Below are positions 15,873-25,575 of a stretch of DNA of 64,000 nt, one piece after another. The notes under the pieces are model-generated. The model was not told the origin of the DNA and searched no databases. It saw only the letters and a program-made list of their open reading frames with translations. The stretch spans positions 310,001 through 374,000 of the forward strand of contig NZ_FNON01000008.1 of the NCBI RefSeq assembly GCF_900107045.1. Direction: 5' to 3'. Made by a program: the position numbers and the translations under genes. The DNA comes from Amycolatopsis xylanica. Lineage in GTDB: Bacteria > Actinomycetota > Actinomycetes > Mycobacteriales > Pseudonocardiaceae. Each line of letters starts with the position of its first letter. Position 1 is the first letter of the stretch.

Positions 15873-17432
15873 ATGACCACTCGTTCACTCTTCGACTGGT
15901 TCCACGCTTCCGCGCGGGCGTACCCGGACAACGTGGCGCTGGAGGTCGGCGCCGAGATCTACACCTACCGTGAGCTACTCGGCGCGGTGGAACAGGTCTC
16001 GGGCGCGATGCTGGCCGCGCACGACGGCACGCTCAAGCGGATCGGGCTGCTGACCGCGCGCAGCACGCCGGGCTACATCTCCTACCTGGCGGCGCTGCGG
16101 CTCGGCGCGACCGTGGTGCCGATGAATCCGGCCAACCCGGCCAGCCGCAACCTGGGCATCACCGCCGAGGCCGGGCTCGACCTGACGATGGTCGACGACA
16201 GCGCGGGCGACGGCGCCGCGGAGTACCGGGCGAACGCTGGCGTCGACATCCTCGACCTGACCGGAGACGGCTGGAAGCGTTACCTGACAACGGATCCCGA
16301 TCTCGTGGTCCCGGAGATCGTCGAACCGCACCCCGACGACCCCGCCTACCTGATCTGCACCAGCGGCACCACCGGCCGCCCCAAGGGCGTGCCGATCACG
16401 AACGGCAACGTCCACGGATTCCTGTCCGAGGTGGCGAAGCGCTACCGGTTCGGGCCGACCTCCCGTGGCGCGCAGACGTTCGAGCTGAGCTTCGACGGGC
16501 ACGCGCTGGCCATGTTCGGGACCTGGGGCGGCGGTGGCGCGGTAGTCGTCGCCCAGCGCCACGACGTGCTCGCGCCGGTGAAGTTCATCAACAAGAAGAG
16601 ATTGACGCACTGGATGTCCGTGCCGTCGCTGATCTGGTTCGCCAAGCGCCTGCGCGCGCTGGGCCCGGGCAGCATGCCGACACTCGAGCTGAGCTCGTTC
16701 GGCGGCGAGGCGCTGACCGTCGAGCACGTCAAGGCCTGGACGACGGCCGCGACGAACACCGCGGTCATCAACTGCTACGGCCCCAGCGAGTGCGCCTGCA
16801 TCGTCACCGCGTACGAGGTGCCCGCCGATCCGGCGGACCGGGTCGAGACCTCGAACGGCTCGCTGCCGATCGGGGATGTCTTCCCCCGCCTCGAATACGC
16901 GCTGCTCGACGAGGACCTCCGGCCCTCCGACGACGGCGAGCTCTGCATCCGCGGCGACCAGCGGTTCCCCGGGTACCTCGACCCCGCCGACAACATCGGC
17001 CGCTTCGTGTCCATTGAGGACGGTCAGGTGACGGTCTACGACGGGAGTGTCCCGCTCACCGCCCGGCACTGGTACCGCACCGGCGACCGGATCCGGCGTG
17101 AGAACGGCGAACTCGTGCACCAGGGCCGCGTCGACCACCAGGTGAAGGTGCTCGGCAACCGGGTGGAGCTCGGCGAGATCGAGAGCTCGCTGCGCAGGCA
17201 CGCCGGCATCTCCGAGGCCGTGGTCGTCACGGTCCCCGCTTCCGACGGCGAGGTCGACCTGCACGCCTTCTACCTCGGCGAGGAGCTTTCCGAGGACGAG
17301 CTGGTCGCGCTGGTCTCCGATCTGCCGAAGTACATGCGGCCGCGTGGCTTCCACCACCGCGACGGGTTCCCGGTGACCGACAACGGCAAGGTCGATCGCC
17401 GCAAGCTCGTCGACGCCTTCCTCGGGCGCTGA
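15873..17432 (+). CDS. Free-standing NRPS adenylation domain
   Basis: 519 residues, A domain only. Motifs are CTSGTTGRPKG, NCYGPSE, YRTGDRI and catalytic Lys in DNGKVDRRKL. The pocket by alignment to GrsA is D235 G236 L239 S278 S299 G301 C322 C330 I331, which matches no code I know, so the substrate is open. GGAG sits nine bases before the ATG; an upstream in-frame TTG (15858) is less likely. The operon has two carrier domains without their own A domain (11807-12034 and the PCP of 17446-19764), so this enzyme probably loads one or both in trans. Confidence 0.93.
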   Translation: MTTRSLFDWFHASARAYPDNVALEVGAEIYTYRELLGAVEQVSGAMLAAHDGTLKRIGLLTARSTPGYISYLAALRLGATVVPMNPANPASRNLGITAEAGLDLTMVDDSAGDGAAEYRANAGVDILDLTGDGWKRYLTTDPDLVVPEIVEPHPDDPAYLICTSGTTGRPKGVPITNGNVHGFLSEVAKRYRFGPTSRGAQTFELSFDGHALAMFGTWGGGGAVVVAQRHDVLAPVKFINKKRLTHWMSVPSLIWFAKRLRALGPGSMPTLELSSFGGEALTVEHVKAWTTAATNTAVINCYGPSECACIVTAYEVPADPADRVETSNGSLPIGDVFPRLEYALLDEDLRPSDDGELCIRGDQRFPGYLDPADNIGRFVSIEDGQVTVYDGSVPLTARHWYRTGDRIRRENGELVHQGRVDHQVKVLGNRVELGEIESSLRRHAGISEAVVVTVPASDGEVDLHAFYLGEELSEDELVALVSDLPKYMRPRGFHHRDGFPVTDNGKVDRRKLVDAFLGR

Positions 17433-17445
17433 GAAGGGAGTCGTC

Positions 17446-19764
17446 GTGCACATGGGGGTGGAACACGGGACGACCACCGCGACGCCGTCGCAGGCGGCGA
17501 TGTGGTGGTTGCACCAGCGTGCCAAGGACAAGTCGGTCTACCACATCACCTGGCGGCTGGTGGCCGAGCGCGCGATCGACCAGGCCGCGCTGGCGGCCGC
17601 CTGGCAGTGGGTGGTCGACCGGCACGAGGTGCTGCGGACCTCGGTGGTCCGCGAGGACGAGGACGTGCGGCTGCGGGTCCGTCCCCAGCTGCGCGCCTTC
17701 GTGCGCCAAGTGGACACGGACGAGACCGCGTCGGAGGAGCTGCTCAGCCTGCTCGCCGAGGAGGCCCAGCAGCAGCCGATGTCGCTCGAGGAAGCGCCGC
17801 TCGCCAGGCTCGCGTCCGTGCGGGCGGGCGACCGGCACGAACTCCTGCTGACCGTCCACCACCTGCTGCTCGACGGCTGGGGCCTGCAGCTGCTGGTCGA
17901 GGACCTGTCGACCGCCTATGCCGCCGCGGTCGCGGGCACCGAGCCCCGGTTCGACTTCGAACCGGAGCCGTTCAGCCAGTACGCCGTCCGTCAGCAGGCG
18001 GGCGCGCCGTGGACGGCCGACGTCGAGTACTGGCGCGAGCGGCTGGACGGCGCGTCCGCCACGACGATCGCCGCGAGCACCGACGCCGAGTTCGTGCCGG
18101 GCGCTCCCGGCGTGGTGTTCCGCCACACCTTCGGCGAAGCGGCCACGGCCGGGATCGCGGCGCTGGCCAAGCGCGCGTTCGCCACGCCGTTCGCCGTGTT
18201 CCAGGCGGCCATGCACATCGTGCTCGCGCGGGGCGGCGCCGGGCCGGACGTCACGATCGGCACCGAGCTGGCCAACCGGATGACGCCGCAGGAGCAGGGT
18301 GTCGTGGGCTATCTCGCCAACCTGTGCCTGTCGCGGGGGCACGTGGCCGACACCGACAGCGTGGCCGACGTGGTGACCGCCGCCCGCGACGACGCCTGGG
18401 CGACGATCGCGCACCAGGCCGCGCCGTATCCGGTCGTTTTCGGTGCCCTACCCGAGGAAACCCGGCATCGGCTGACCGACGACTGCCCGGTCGGGCTGAG
18501 TCACCTCGGGCCGATCGGCACCGGGCTCGTGCTCGGCGACGTCGGGCTTTCCCTCCAGCCAAGCCCGAACCGGGCCGCTCGAGCCGACTTTTCCATCTCC
18601 ACTTGGGAAGCCGACGGCCAGTACCACGCGGAGATCGAATACAACACCGGCCGTTACGACCGAGCGACCGCCGAAGCACTGCTCGCCGACCTGGAGACCG
18701 TGCTGGCGGCCGACCCGGATCAGCTGGTCGGCGGCATCGAGGTGACCACGAGGTCCACCCCGGCGCGGACCGAACGCGCCGTCGCCGCCGCCCCGGCGGG
18801 TCACGGCGGCTCGGACACCTGGCGGCACGTCGACGCGGTGTGGGCGGACCTGCTCGGCAAGCCGCCGGAGGGTCCCGACGTCGACTTCTTCAACGCGGGC
18901 GGCAATTCCCTGCTCCTGCTGCGGCTCACCGCCGCGCTGGAGGACGCGACCGGGGTGTTCATCGACGCGGTGGAGTGGCTCGCGGAGCCGACCCCGCGCG
19001 CGCTGGTGACCCTGTTGTCGGGCACCGAAGACGGGCCCGGCGAAGCGTCGACGACGGTTTCACTGCGCGAGGGCACCGGCCCGCACCTGCACCTGGTGCC
19101 CGGCGCGGGTGGCAGCCCCGGCGACTTCCGGGCGATCGTCGACGCGCTCCCGGCGAACTGGCGTGTGACGGCCTCGCGCGAGCAGGAACCCGCGACGAGC
19201 GTCAAGGAGCTGGCGCGGCGGTTCGCGGCCGACCTGGCCGCCGAAGGGCTCGAGCCGGACCTGCTCGGCGGCTGGTCGATGGGCGGGCTGGTGGCCTATG
19301 AGATGTCGTCGGAGTCCGCGAAACCGTTGGTGCTGATCGATTCCCCGCCGCCGGTGGGAAGCACGCCCGAGCCGGAGGGCGAGCTGTTCGCTGCCTTCGC
19401 GTCGGCGTTCACCACGGGCCTGCCCGCGGTCAACGGCGAATCCGCGTTCCGGGTCCGGGTGCTAGCCACCTGGCTGGCCGCGAGCGGTCAGCCGATCCCG
19501 GCCGAGACGCTGGACGAGCGCTGGCACGCCTACGCCAGGCACGCCAGGCTCGGCGAGGCCTACGTCGGCCCGGCGGAACTGCCGGTCACCGCGCTGATCG
19601 TCGGCGCGGACCTGGACTCGGCCGGGTGTGAAGACTGGGCGGCCCGGTTCCGCGAGCCGACGGTGCTGCGGACCGGCGCCGACCACCACGGAGTGCTGAG
19701 GGACGACGTCGCGCGGCAGGTCGCCGCCGCGATCGCCGAATTCGACCAAGGGCGCCGGGGGTGA
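17446..19764 (+). CDS. NRPS C-PCP-TE terminal protein lacking an A domain
   Basis: 772 residues. Condensation domain with HHLLLDG at 138-144. Carrier domain with S488 in NAGGNSLLLL. C-terminal thioesterase with S611 in GGWSMGG, Asp in LIDSPPP and His in GADHHGVL. No adenylation domain lies between C and PCP, and there is no room for one. The protein would condense the upstream peptidyl chain with an aminoacyl unit loaded in trans and release the product by hydrolysis or cyclisation. A start at ATG 17452 is also possible (GGGAG at 17436-17440). The stop overlaps the proB start (GTGA), tying precursor supply to the assembly line. Confidence 0.93.
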   Translation: MHMGVEHGTTTATPSQAAMWWLHQRAKDKSVYHITWRLVAERAIDQAALAAAWQWVVDRHEVLRTSVVREDEDVRLRVRPQLRAFVRQVDTDETASEELLSLLAEEAQQQPMSLEEAPLARLASVRAGDRHELLLTVHHLLLDGWGLQLLVEDLSTAYAAAVAGTEPRFDFEPEPFSQYAVRQQAGAPWTADVEYWRERLDGASATTIAASTDAEFVPGAPGVVFRHTFGEAATAGIAALAKRAFATPFAVFQAAMHIVLARGGAGPDVTIGTELANRMTPQEQGVVGYLANLCLSRGHVADTDSVADVVTAARDDAWATIAHQAAPYPVVFGALPEETRHRLTDDCPVGLSHLGPIGTGLVLGDVGLSLQPSPNRAARADFSISTWEADGQYHAEIEYNTGRYDRATAEALLADLETVLAADPDQLVGGIEVTTRSTPARTERAVAAAPAGHGGSDTWRHVDAVWADLLGKPPEGPDVDFFNAGGNSLLLLRLTAALEDATGVFIDAVEWLAEPTPRALVTLLSGTEDGPGEASTTVSLREGTGPHLHLVPGAGGSPGDFRAIVDALPANWRVTASREQEPATSVKELARRFAADLAAEGLEPDLLGGWSMGGLVAYEMSSESAKPLVLIDSPPPVGSTPEPEGELFAAFASAFTTGLPAVNGESAFRVRVLATWLAASGQPIPAETLDERWHAYARHARLGEAYVGPAELPVTALIVGADLDSAGCEDWAARFREPTVLRTGADHHGVLRDDVARQVAAAIAEFDQGRRG

Positions 19765-20825
19765 ACACCGGCAAGCGGGTCGTGCTGAAGATCGGCACCA
19801 GCTCCCTGATCAGTGACGGCCGCGTCGACCCCGACCGACTTGACCGGCTTTGCGAGGCGATCCACCGGGGGATCGCCTCAGGCTTGGCGCCGGTGCTGGT
19901 GGCGTCCGGCGCCATCGCCGCGGGCCGGACCGCGTACCCGGAGATCGCGCGGTCCGGCGGGGACGCCGCCCAGCAGGTGGCGGCCGCGCTCGGGCAAGGC
20001 TTGCTCTATCCGGCGCTGCGGGAGCGTTTCGCCGGCTACGGCCTGGTGACCGGGCAGGTGCTGCTCACCCCGCACGACCTGATCGAGCCCGCTTCCGGGG
20101 TCCGGGTGCGTGCCCTGTTCGACGAGATGCACAAACACGGTTACCTGCCGATCGTCAACGAGAACGACGCGCTCGGCGTCCGCAACAACGACGTGCTCGC
20201 CGCGTTGCTCTCGGGGTTCCTCGAAGCGGAACTTCTCTTGCTGCTGACCAATGTTCCTGGTCTCTACGACGGCAACCCGATGCTGGGCGGGTCCGCGCGC
20301 CGCATCGGCCACGTGCCGTCGCTGAACGCGGAATTCGAGGCCATGGCGGGTGATTCGACCGGTGACGGCGGCACCGGCGGCATGCGGATGAAGCTGGCCG
20401 CCTGCTGGATCGCCACCTATTCCGGCGTGCGCACGGTCATCGCCGACACCGCCGACCCCGCGGTGCTCATCGACGCCTACCGCGGCGTCGACGTGGGCAC
20501 CGACTTCGCGCCACGCCCGGTCACCGGCAAGCCGCCGTCGGCAGGCCGGTTGTGGCGGGCCTTCCGCACCCCGCCCCGGGGCGCGATCACGCTGGCACCG
20601 GCCGGGCGGCTGGCCATCGAACACCGGCAGCCGCTGCGCCGGGTGCAGATCACCACGGCGCGCGGGCGGTTCCGCGCGGGGGACGTGGTGGACCTGACCG
20701 GGCCCGAGGGGCGGCTGCTCGCCCGCGGCGGCATCCGGTTCGGCGCGCGGAGCGTCGAATTCGGCTGCGCGCCGGACACCGCGCTGCTCGCCGGTTCGGA
20801 CTACGTACGCATCGGAGAGGACTGA
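19761..20825 (+). CDS. proB: Glutamate 5-kinase with PUA domain
   Basis: 354 residues: amino-acid kinase domain (VVLKIGTSSL, VASGAIAAGR, VNENDAL, GTGGMRMKL) plus C-terminal PUA-like domain (from about 265), the usual ProB architecture. It makes gamma-glutamyl phosphate from glutamate and ATP. It starts at GTG overlapping the NRPS stop. Placement inside a gene cluster rather than beside obgE, where actinobacterial proB usually lies, makes it most likely a dedicated paralogue feeding the NRPS pathway with glutamate 5-semialdehyde/P5C. Feedback insensitivity would be expected but cannot be read here. Confidence 0.93.
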   Translation: MNTGKRVVLKIGTSSLISDGRVDPDRLDRLCEAIHRGIASGLAPVLVASGAIAAGRTAYPEIARSGGDAAQQVAAALGQGLLYPALRERFAGYGLVTGQVLLTPHDLIEPASGVRVRALFDEMHKHGYLPIVNENDALGVRNNDVLAALLSGFLEAELLLLLTNVPGLYDGNPMLGGSARRIGHVPSLNAEFEAMAGDSTGDGGTGGMRMKLAACWIATYSGVRTVIADTADPAVLIDAYRGVDVGTDFAPRPVTGKPPSAGRLWRAFRTPPRGAITLAPAGRLAIEHRQPLRRVQITTARGRFRAGDVVDLTGPEGRLLARGGIRFGARSVEFGCAPDTALLAGSDYVRIGED

Positions 20826-20830
20826 TCATC

Positions 20831-22084
20831 ATGACCGTGCTGGACCAGTGCCAGGACGCGGTCGCGGCCTCGGCCGTGATCAAGCAGCTGACCACCGAGA
20901 AGAAGAACGCCGTGCTGCGGGACATGGTCGAGGCCATCGAAACGCACTTGGACTCGATCATTGCCGCCAACGCCGAAGACGTCGCCGCCGCGCGCGAGGC
21001 GGGCACGTCCGCGACGCTCGTCGACCGGCTGACCCTGACCGAGCGCCGCGCGGCCGGGCTGACCGCCGCGATCAGGACGATCATCGACCTGCCCGATCCT
21101 GGCGGGCGGGTGGTCGAGGGCTGGACCCGGCCGAACGGCCTGCGCATCGAACGGGTGCTGGAGCCGCTGGGTGTCATCGCGGTGATCTACGAGGCCCGCC
21201 CGAACGTCACGGCCGAGGTCGCCGCGCTGTGCCTGAAGTCGGGGAACTGCGCCATCTTGCGTGGTTCGTCGACGGCCATGCGCACCAACCGCGCCATCAT
21301 GGCCGCGCTCGACGCCGCGCTCGCGCGACACCCCGGTGTGCCCGCCGCGGCCGTCCAGCTGGTCGACGACCCGTCGCGGGAAGCCGCGCTGGAACTCATG
21401 CGGGCCAAAGGTTTCGTCGATCTGCTGGTGCCTCGTGGCGGTCCCGAGCTGATCGCCTCGGTCGAGCGGAACGCGACCGTGCCGACCGTGATCGACGGCG
21501 CGGGCAACTGCCACCTCTACATCGACGCCACCGCGCGGCCGGAGATGGCGACCGAGGTGGTCGTCAACGCGAAGACGTCCCGGCCGAGCGTGTGCAACGC
21601 GATCGAAACCCTGCTGGTGCACCAGGACCTGGTGACCGACTGGCTGCCGCAGGCCTTGGACGAACTGGCCGCGGCGGGCGTCGAGATCAGAGGCTGCGCT
21701 CAGGTGCGCGACGCGTGGCCGAAGGCCGTCGAGGCCACTGTGGACGATTGGGCGACGGAGTACCTGGACCTGGTGCTCGCGGTCCGCGTCGTGTCCGATG
21801 TGGACGAAGCGATCGCGCATATCCGGGAGTGGGGCACGGGGAACGCCGAGGGCATCGTGGTCCAGGACATCGCGGTGGCGAACCGGTTCGCCCGCGAGGT
21901 CGACTCCGGCAGTGTGTTCGTCAACGCCTCGCCGCGGTATTCCGACGGCGGCGAGTTCGGCTACGGCGTCGAAATCGGGGTGTCCACGCAGAAACTGCAC
22001 GCCCGCGGCCCGATGGGCCTGGCCTCGCTGATGACCGCGAAGAACGTCGTCTGGGGCAGCGGGCAGACCAGGACGGTGGCCTGA
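20831..22084 (+). CDS. proA: Glutamate-5-semialdehyde dehydrogenase
   Basis: 417 residues, standard length of ProA. It reduces gamma-glutamyl phosphate with NADPH to glutamate 5-semialdehyde, which cyclises to pyrroline-5-carboxylate. Catalytic Cys255 lies in TSRPSVCNAIETLL, and the FVNASPRYSDGGEFGYG signature is present. It follows proB by five bases and overlaps the aminotransferase (ATGA). No proC (P5C reductase) accompanies the pair, so either the housekeeping ProC completes proline or the pathway uses P5C/semialdehyde itself. Confidence 0.95.
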   Translation: MTVLDQCQDAVAASAVIKQLTTEKKNAVLRDMVEAIETHLDSIIAANAEDVAAAREAGTSATLVDRLTLTERRAAGLTAAIRTIIDLPDPGGRVVEGWTRPNGLRIERVLEPLGVIAVIYEARPNVTAEVAALCLKSGNCAILRGSSTAMRTNRAIMAALDAALARHPGVPAAAVQLVDDPSREAALELMRAKGFVDLLVPRGGPELIASVERNATVPTVIDGAGNCHLYIDATARPEMATEVVVNAKTSRPSVCNAIETLLVHQDLVTDWLPQALDELAAAGVEIRGCAQVRDAWPKAVEATVDDWATEYLDLVLAVRVVSDVDEAIAHIREWGTGNAEGIVVQDIAVANRFAREVDSGSVFVNASPRYSDGGEFGYGVEIGVSTQKLHARGPMGLASLMTAKNVVWGSGQTRTVA

Positions 22085-23241
22085 TGGCGAACCCGCTACG
22101 GCCGAGTTCGCTACTCGAGTCCGTCGATCAGGCGCTCTCCATCAAGTACAACAACCTGGTCTACGACCTCAAGTCGACCGGCCACGACATCATCACCCTG
22201 TCGCTCGGCGAGTCGTTCTTCGACGTGCCCGCCCCGGATTTCGACGGCATCGAGCCGGACGAACTGCATCACTACTCCCATTCCCGGGGTTTGCCGGAGC
22301 TGCGCAGGCAGCTGGCCAAGTACTACGGGAACCAGTTCGGCCTGTCCGTCGACCCCGACCACGAAATCCTGATCACCGCCGGGTCCAAAGTGGCGATCTA
22401 CCTGGCGCTGCTGGCGACCGTCGAGCCCGGCGACGAGGTGCTCGTGCTCGAGCCGTTCTGGCTGAGCTACCCGACGCAGGTCAGACTGTGTGGCGGGGTG
22501 CCGGTCAGCGTGCCGCACGATGTCAGCGTTTTCGGGCTGGGCGCGTACATCACGGGCCGCACCAGGGCGATCATCGTCAACAACCCGAACAACCCGAGCG
22601 GTCACGTCTACACGGCCGCCGAGCTGGACCACCTGCACGAGCTGGCCGACGAGCACGGCCTGCTGCTGATGGTGGACGAGGCGTACAACGAGTTCGTCGC
22701 GCCGGGCACCGGGTTCATCACCTGCGGCGCCGCCGATCCCGAGCTGCGGCACACGGTGACGCTCAACTCGATGTCCAAGAACTACGGCATCTCCGGGTGG
22801 CGCGTCGGCTACGTCATCGCCCACCGCACGCTGATCGACCAGATCCTCAAGGTCAACCAGCACCTGATCACCTGCGCGCCGACGCCGTTGATGCGCTACC
22901 TCGCCGATCACTTCGACACGCTCATCGAACACACCAGACCCCAGATCCAGCAGGTGGTCGCGCGGCGCAACGAGGTCGCGGACTGGCTGGCCGAGCGCGG
23001 CATCGAGGTGCTGCCCGGCGAGTCGACGTTCTATCTGTTCGCGTCGCTGGGCCGCTCGAAACTCGGGTCGGACGCGTTCGCCGACCGGCTGCTGCGGGAA
23101 TCCGGGGTCTGCGTGGTGCCCGGGATCGCGTACGGCGAGTCCTGCGATCACCACATCCGCGTCTCGGTCGGCACCGAGTCGCCCGAGCGGATCCGGCGCG
23201 GCCTCGACGCGATCGCGCGGCTCATCGAAAGCACCGGGTAA
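22084..23241 (+). CDS. PLP-dependent aminotransferase, class I/II
   Basis: 385 residues of fold-type I (aspartate aminotransferase-like). PLP lysine K232 is in NSMSKNYGISGWRVGY. The upstream NNPNNPSG and VDEAYNEF motifs hold PLP, and the C-terminal HHIRVSVGT Arg binds the carboxylate. Encoded between proA and pxpA with overlapping ends on both sides. It might transaminate a semialdehyde or keto acid derived from the glutamate route, or supply the amino acid for the free A domain. Ornithine aminotransferase proper is class III, so a simple OAT role is unlikely. Confidence 0.9.
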   Translation: MANPLRPSSLLESVDQALSIKYNNLVYDLKSTGHDIITLSLGESFFDVPAPDFDGIEPDELHHYSHSRGLPELRRQLAKYYGNQFGLSVDPDHEILITAGSKVAIYLALLATVEPGDEVLVLEPFWLSYPTQVRLCGGVPVSVPHDVSVFGLGAYITGRTRAIIVNNPNNPSGHVYTAAELDHLHELADEHGLLLMVDEAYNEFVAPGTGFITCGAADPELRHTVTLNSMSKNYGISGWRVGYVIAHRTLIDQILKVNQHLITCAPTPLMRYLADHFDTLIEHTRPQIQQVVARRNEVADWLAERGIEVLPGESTFYLFASLGRSKLGSDAFADRLLRESGVCVVPGIAYGESCDHHIRVSVGTESPERIRRGLDAIARLIESTG

Positions 23242-24002
23242 TGCACGTCGACCTGGTCGCGGACCTCGGCGAGGGCTTCGGCGCCTACCGGATGGGCGAC
23301 GACGCGACCCTGCTCGACGTCGTGTCCTCGGCCAACGTCGCCTGCGGTTTCCACGCGGGCGATCCCCGGCTGATGGAGGAGACGGTGGCCGCGTGCGCCG
23401 CGCGCGGGATCGGGGTCGGCGCGCATCCGGGCTTCCCCGATCTCGTGGGGTTCGGCAGGCGTGCCATGGATCTCACGGCCCGCGAGGTGCGGACCGACGT
23501 GCTCTATCAGCTCGGCGCGCTCGGGGCGTTCACCACGGCGTGCGGGACCCGGATGCGGCACGTGACCCCGCACGGCAGGCTCGGCAACCTCGCGATGAGT
23601 GAGCGTCCGTACGCGGAAGCCGTGGTCGGCGCGGTGGCCGCGTACGACCCGTCGCTGATCATGGTCACCCAGGACGGCGTGCTCGCCGAGACCGCGCGGA
23701 AGGCAGGGCTGCCGGTCGCGATCCTCATGCTGGCCGACCGCGGTTACCGCGACGACGGCACGCTGGTGCCGCGCCGGGAGCCGGGCGCGGTCATCACCGA
23801 TCCCGGGGCGGTGGCCGCCAGGGTGGTGCGGGCGGTCACCGGCGGGGTGGTCCGGACCATCGGCGGCCGTGAACTCCCGATCGCGTGCGACACCGTGCTC
23901 GTGCACGGCGACACCCCGGGCGCGGTCGGCCTCGCGCGCGGAATCCGTGACGCACTGCGGGAAGCCGGTGTGGACATCGCGCCGCTCGTGGGTGCGCCGT
24001 GA
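23241..24002 (+). CDS. pxpA: 5-oxoprolinase subunit A (LamB/YcsF family)
   Basis: 253 residues. VDLVADLGEGFGAYRMGDD, SANVACGFHAGDP, GVGAHPGFPDLVGFGRR and HVTPHGRLGN are the conserved blocks of PxpA. With PxpB and PxpC it forms the ATP-dependent prokaryotic 5-oxoprolinase that opens pyroglutamate to glutamate. Start ATG overlaps the aminotransferase stop (TAATG). All three subunits follow in order, so the complex is complete. In this cluster it would recover glutamate lost when gamma-glutamyl phosphate from ProB cyclises to 5-oxoproline. Confidence 0.92.
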   Translation: MHVDLVADLGEGFGAYRMGDDATLLDVVSSANVACGFHAGDPRLMEETVAACAARGIGVGAHPGFPDLVGFGRRAMDLTAREVRTDVLYQLGALGAFTTACGTRMRHVTPHGRLGNLAMSERPYAEAVVGAVAAYDPSLIMVTQDGVLAETARKAGLPVAILMLADRGYRDDGTLVPRREPGAVITDPGAVAARVVRAVTGGVVRTIGGRELPIACDTVLVHGDTPGAVGLARGIRDALREAGVDIAPLVGAP

Positions 24003-24625
24003 AGATCGAGCCGTACGGCGACTCCGCGCTCTTGGTCCGTCCTGGCGGGGAATCGGCGTGGCAGATCGTGCAGCGGCTCGCGGACGCGCTCGACGTGCCC
24101 GGGGTAACCGATCTGGTGGCGACGTACGACAGCCTGCTGGTCGCGTTCGACTGCGTGCGCGTCGGACACGACGAGCTGGCCGCCCGGATTCGTCGACTCA
24201 GGCTGGAAAACCTCGACGCGCCAACGGTTTCCCGCCGCTTCGAGATCCCGGTCGTCTATGACGGTCCCGATCTGGCGGACGTCGCCGCGGAACTCGGCTT
24301 GAGTGAGGACGAGGTCGTGCGGCTGCACTCCGGGACCGACTGGGTGGTGCGGTTCCTCGGCGCCCCGGCGGGCGCGCCGATGCTCGACGGCTCCCCGTTC
24401 CCGGCCCGCGTGAGCCGCCGTCCGCGTCCGCGCACGTCGGTGCCCGCCGGTTCGGTGGCCGTCTCCGGCACCCAAGCGGTGATCTACCCCGTGGTTTCGC
24501 CGGGCGGCTGGCGGCTGATCGGCCGGACGCCGCTGCGGCTGGTCGACACCTCGCGTGACCCGATGGTCCCGTACCGGCCGGGTGACCGGTTCCGGTTCGT
24601 GCCGGTCTCCGGAGCGCGGCCGTGA
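23999..24625 (+). CDS. pxpB: 5-oxoprolinase subunit B (KipI-like)
   Basis: 208 residues: IEPYGDSALLV start, VATYDSLLVAFD, FEIPVVYDGPDLADVAAELGLS, FLGAPAGAPMLDG and the C-terminal TSVPAGSVAVSGTQAVIYPVVSPGGWRLIGRTPL block, all hallmarks of the KipI/PxpB family. GTG overlaps the pxpA stop. Bacillus KipI is also known as a histidine-kinase inhibitor, but together with pxpA and pxpC the 5-oxoprolinase role is the natural reading. Confidence 0.92.
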   Translation: MKIEPYGDSALLVRPGGESAWQIVQRLADALDVPGVTDLVATYDSLLVAFDCVRVGHDELAARIRRLRLENLDAPTVSRRFEIPVVYDGPDLADVAAELGLSEDEVVRLHSGTDWVVRFLGAPAGAPMLDGSPFPARVSRRPRPRTSVPAGSVAVSGTQAVIYPVVSPGGWRLIGRTPLRLVDTSRDPMVPYRPGDRFRFVPVSGARP

Positions 24626-25575
24626 TCCGGGTGCGGCGGGCCGGGCTCGCCGCCGTCACCGATCTGGGCAGGCCAGGTTTCGCCAGGCAGGGCCTGCCCG
24701 CGGGCGGCGCCGCCGACCAGTACTCGGCCGCGGTGGCCAACATCCTGGTGGGCAATCCCGAAGGTGCCCCGCTGATCGAGGTGACGGCGTCGGATTTCGC
24801 CTTCACCACGGACCGGCCCGCGTTCCTCGCGGTCACGGGAGCGACCGTGACCGTGAACGGATCCGTCCGCCGGGCCTGGGAACCCTTGTGTGTCAACGCC
24901 GATGATCTCGTGGAACTCACCGGTCTGACCGGCTTGCGTGCCTATGTCGCGGTCAACGGCTATTGGCACGTCGCCCGGACACTCGGCAGCTGCGCGGCCG
25001 CCCCGGAACTCGGCGTGCGCCCCTGGCTGCGCGCGGGCGACACCATCGACGTGCGTGACGGCCACCGTCCCGTCGACCACCCCGTCTTCGTGCTCGGCGC
25101 CCGCCCACCTCGGCTCCCCGACCCGCTGACCATCGACATCACCGCGGGCCCCGACGCGGACGAAGCGGTGGCGGCGGCGCTGACCACCGCCACGTACACG
25201 GTCAAGCCCGCGAGCGACGACATCGGCGTCCGCCTGGACGGCCCGGTGCCGTCCGGGGTCGCCAAGACCGACCTGCTGTCGAAAGGCGTGCCGCCCGGCG
25301 CGGTCGAGCTGCCGCCCGGTGACGAGCTGCTGGTGCTGCGCAGGTCTCACCCGATCACCGCTGGCTACGCGGTGATCGCGGTCGTGACCCGCGTCGGGCT
25401 GTCCACGCTGGGTCAGGCCCGCCCAGGTCAGCGGCTGAGATTCCGGCTCCGCACGATCGAGGATGCGGTCGGCGATCAACGACGGCAACGTCGAGTACTG
25501 GACGCACTGACTCGCCGGGCACACACCGCGTTCACCAGCGCGGGCGTCCCATCAGCCGGAAGGACGGCGTCATGA
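24622..25575 (+). CDS. pxpC: 5-oxoprolinase subunit C (KipA-like)
   Basis: 317 residues of the biotin-dependent-carboxyltransferase/KipA fold. Present are TDLGRPGFARQGLPAGGAAD, LIEVTASDFAF, AVNGYWHVARTLGSCA, KPASDDIGVRLDGP and STLGQARPGQRLRFR. GTG start overlaps pxpB. The C-terminal ~20 residues (TRRAHTAFTSAGVPSAGRTAS) are not part of the family core. Completes PxpABC; the next gene (MFS) overlaps its stop, so the three are locked into the NRPS operon. Confidence 0.92.
   Translation: MIRVRRAGLAAVTDLGRPGFARQGLPAGGAADQYSAAVANILVGNPEGAPLIEVTASDFAFTTDRPAFLAVTGATVTVNGSVRRAWEPLCVNADDLVELTGLTGLRAYVAVNGYWHVARTLGSCAAAPELGVRPWLRAGDTIDVRDGHRPVDHPVFVLGARPPRLPDPLTIDITAGPDADEAVAAALTTATYTVKPASDDIGVRLDGPVPSGVAKTDLLSKGVPPGAVELPPGDELLVLRRSHPITAGYAVIAVVTRVGLSTLGQARPGQRLRFRLRTIEDAVGDQRRQRRVLDALTRRAHTAFTSAGVPSAGRTAS

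Noticed and set aside
19761..22084. Housekeeping proline biosynthesis by chance next to an NRPS
   Set aside because: The overlaps GTGA (NRPS/proB) and ATGA (proA/aminotransferase) and the unbroken chain to the exporter argue for one dedicated operon, though a test is still possible.
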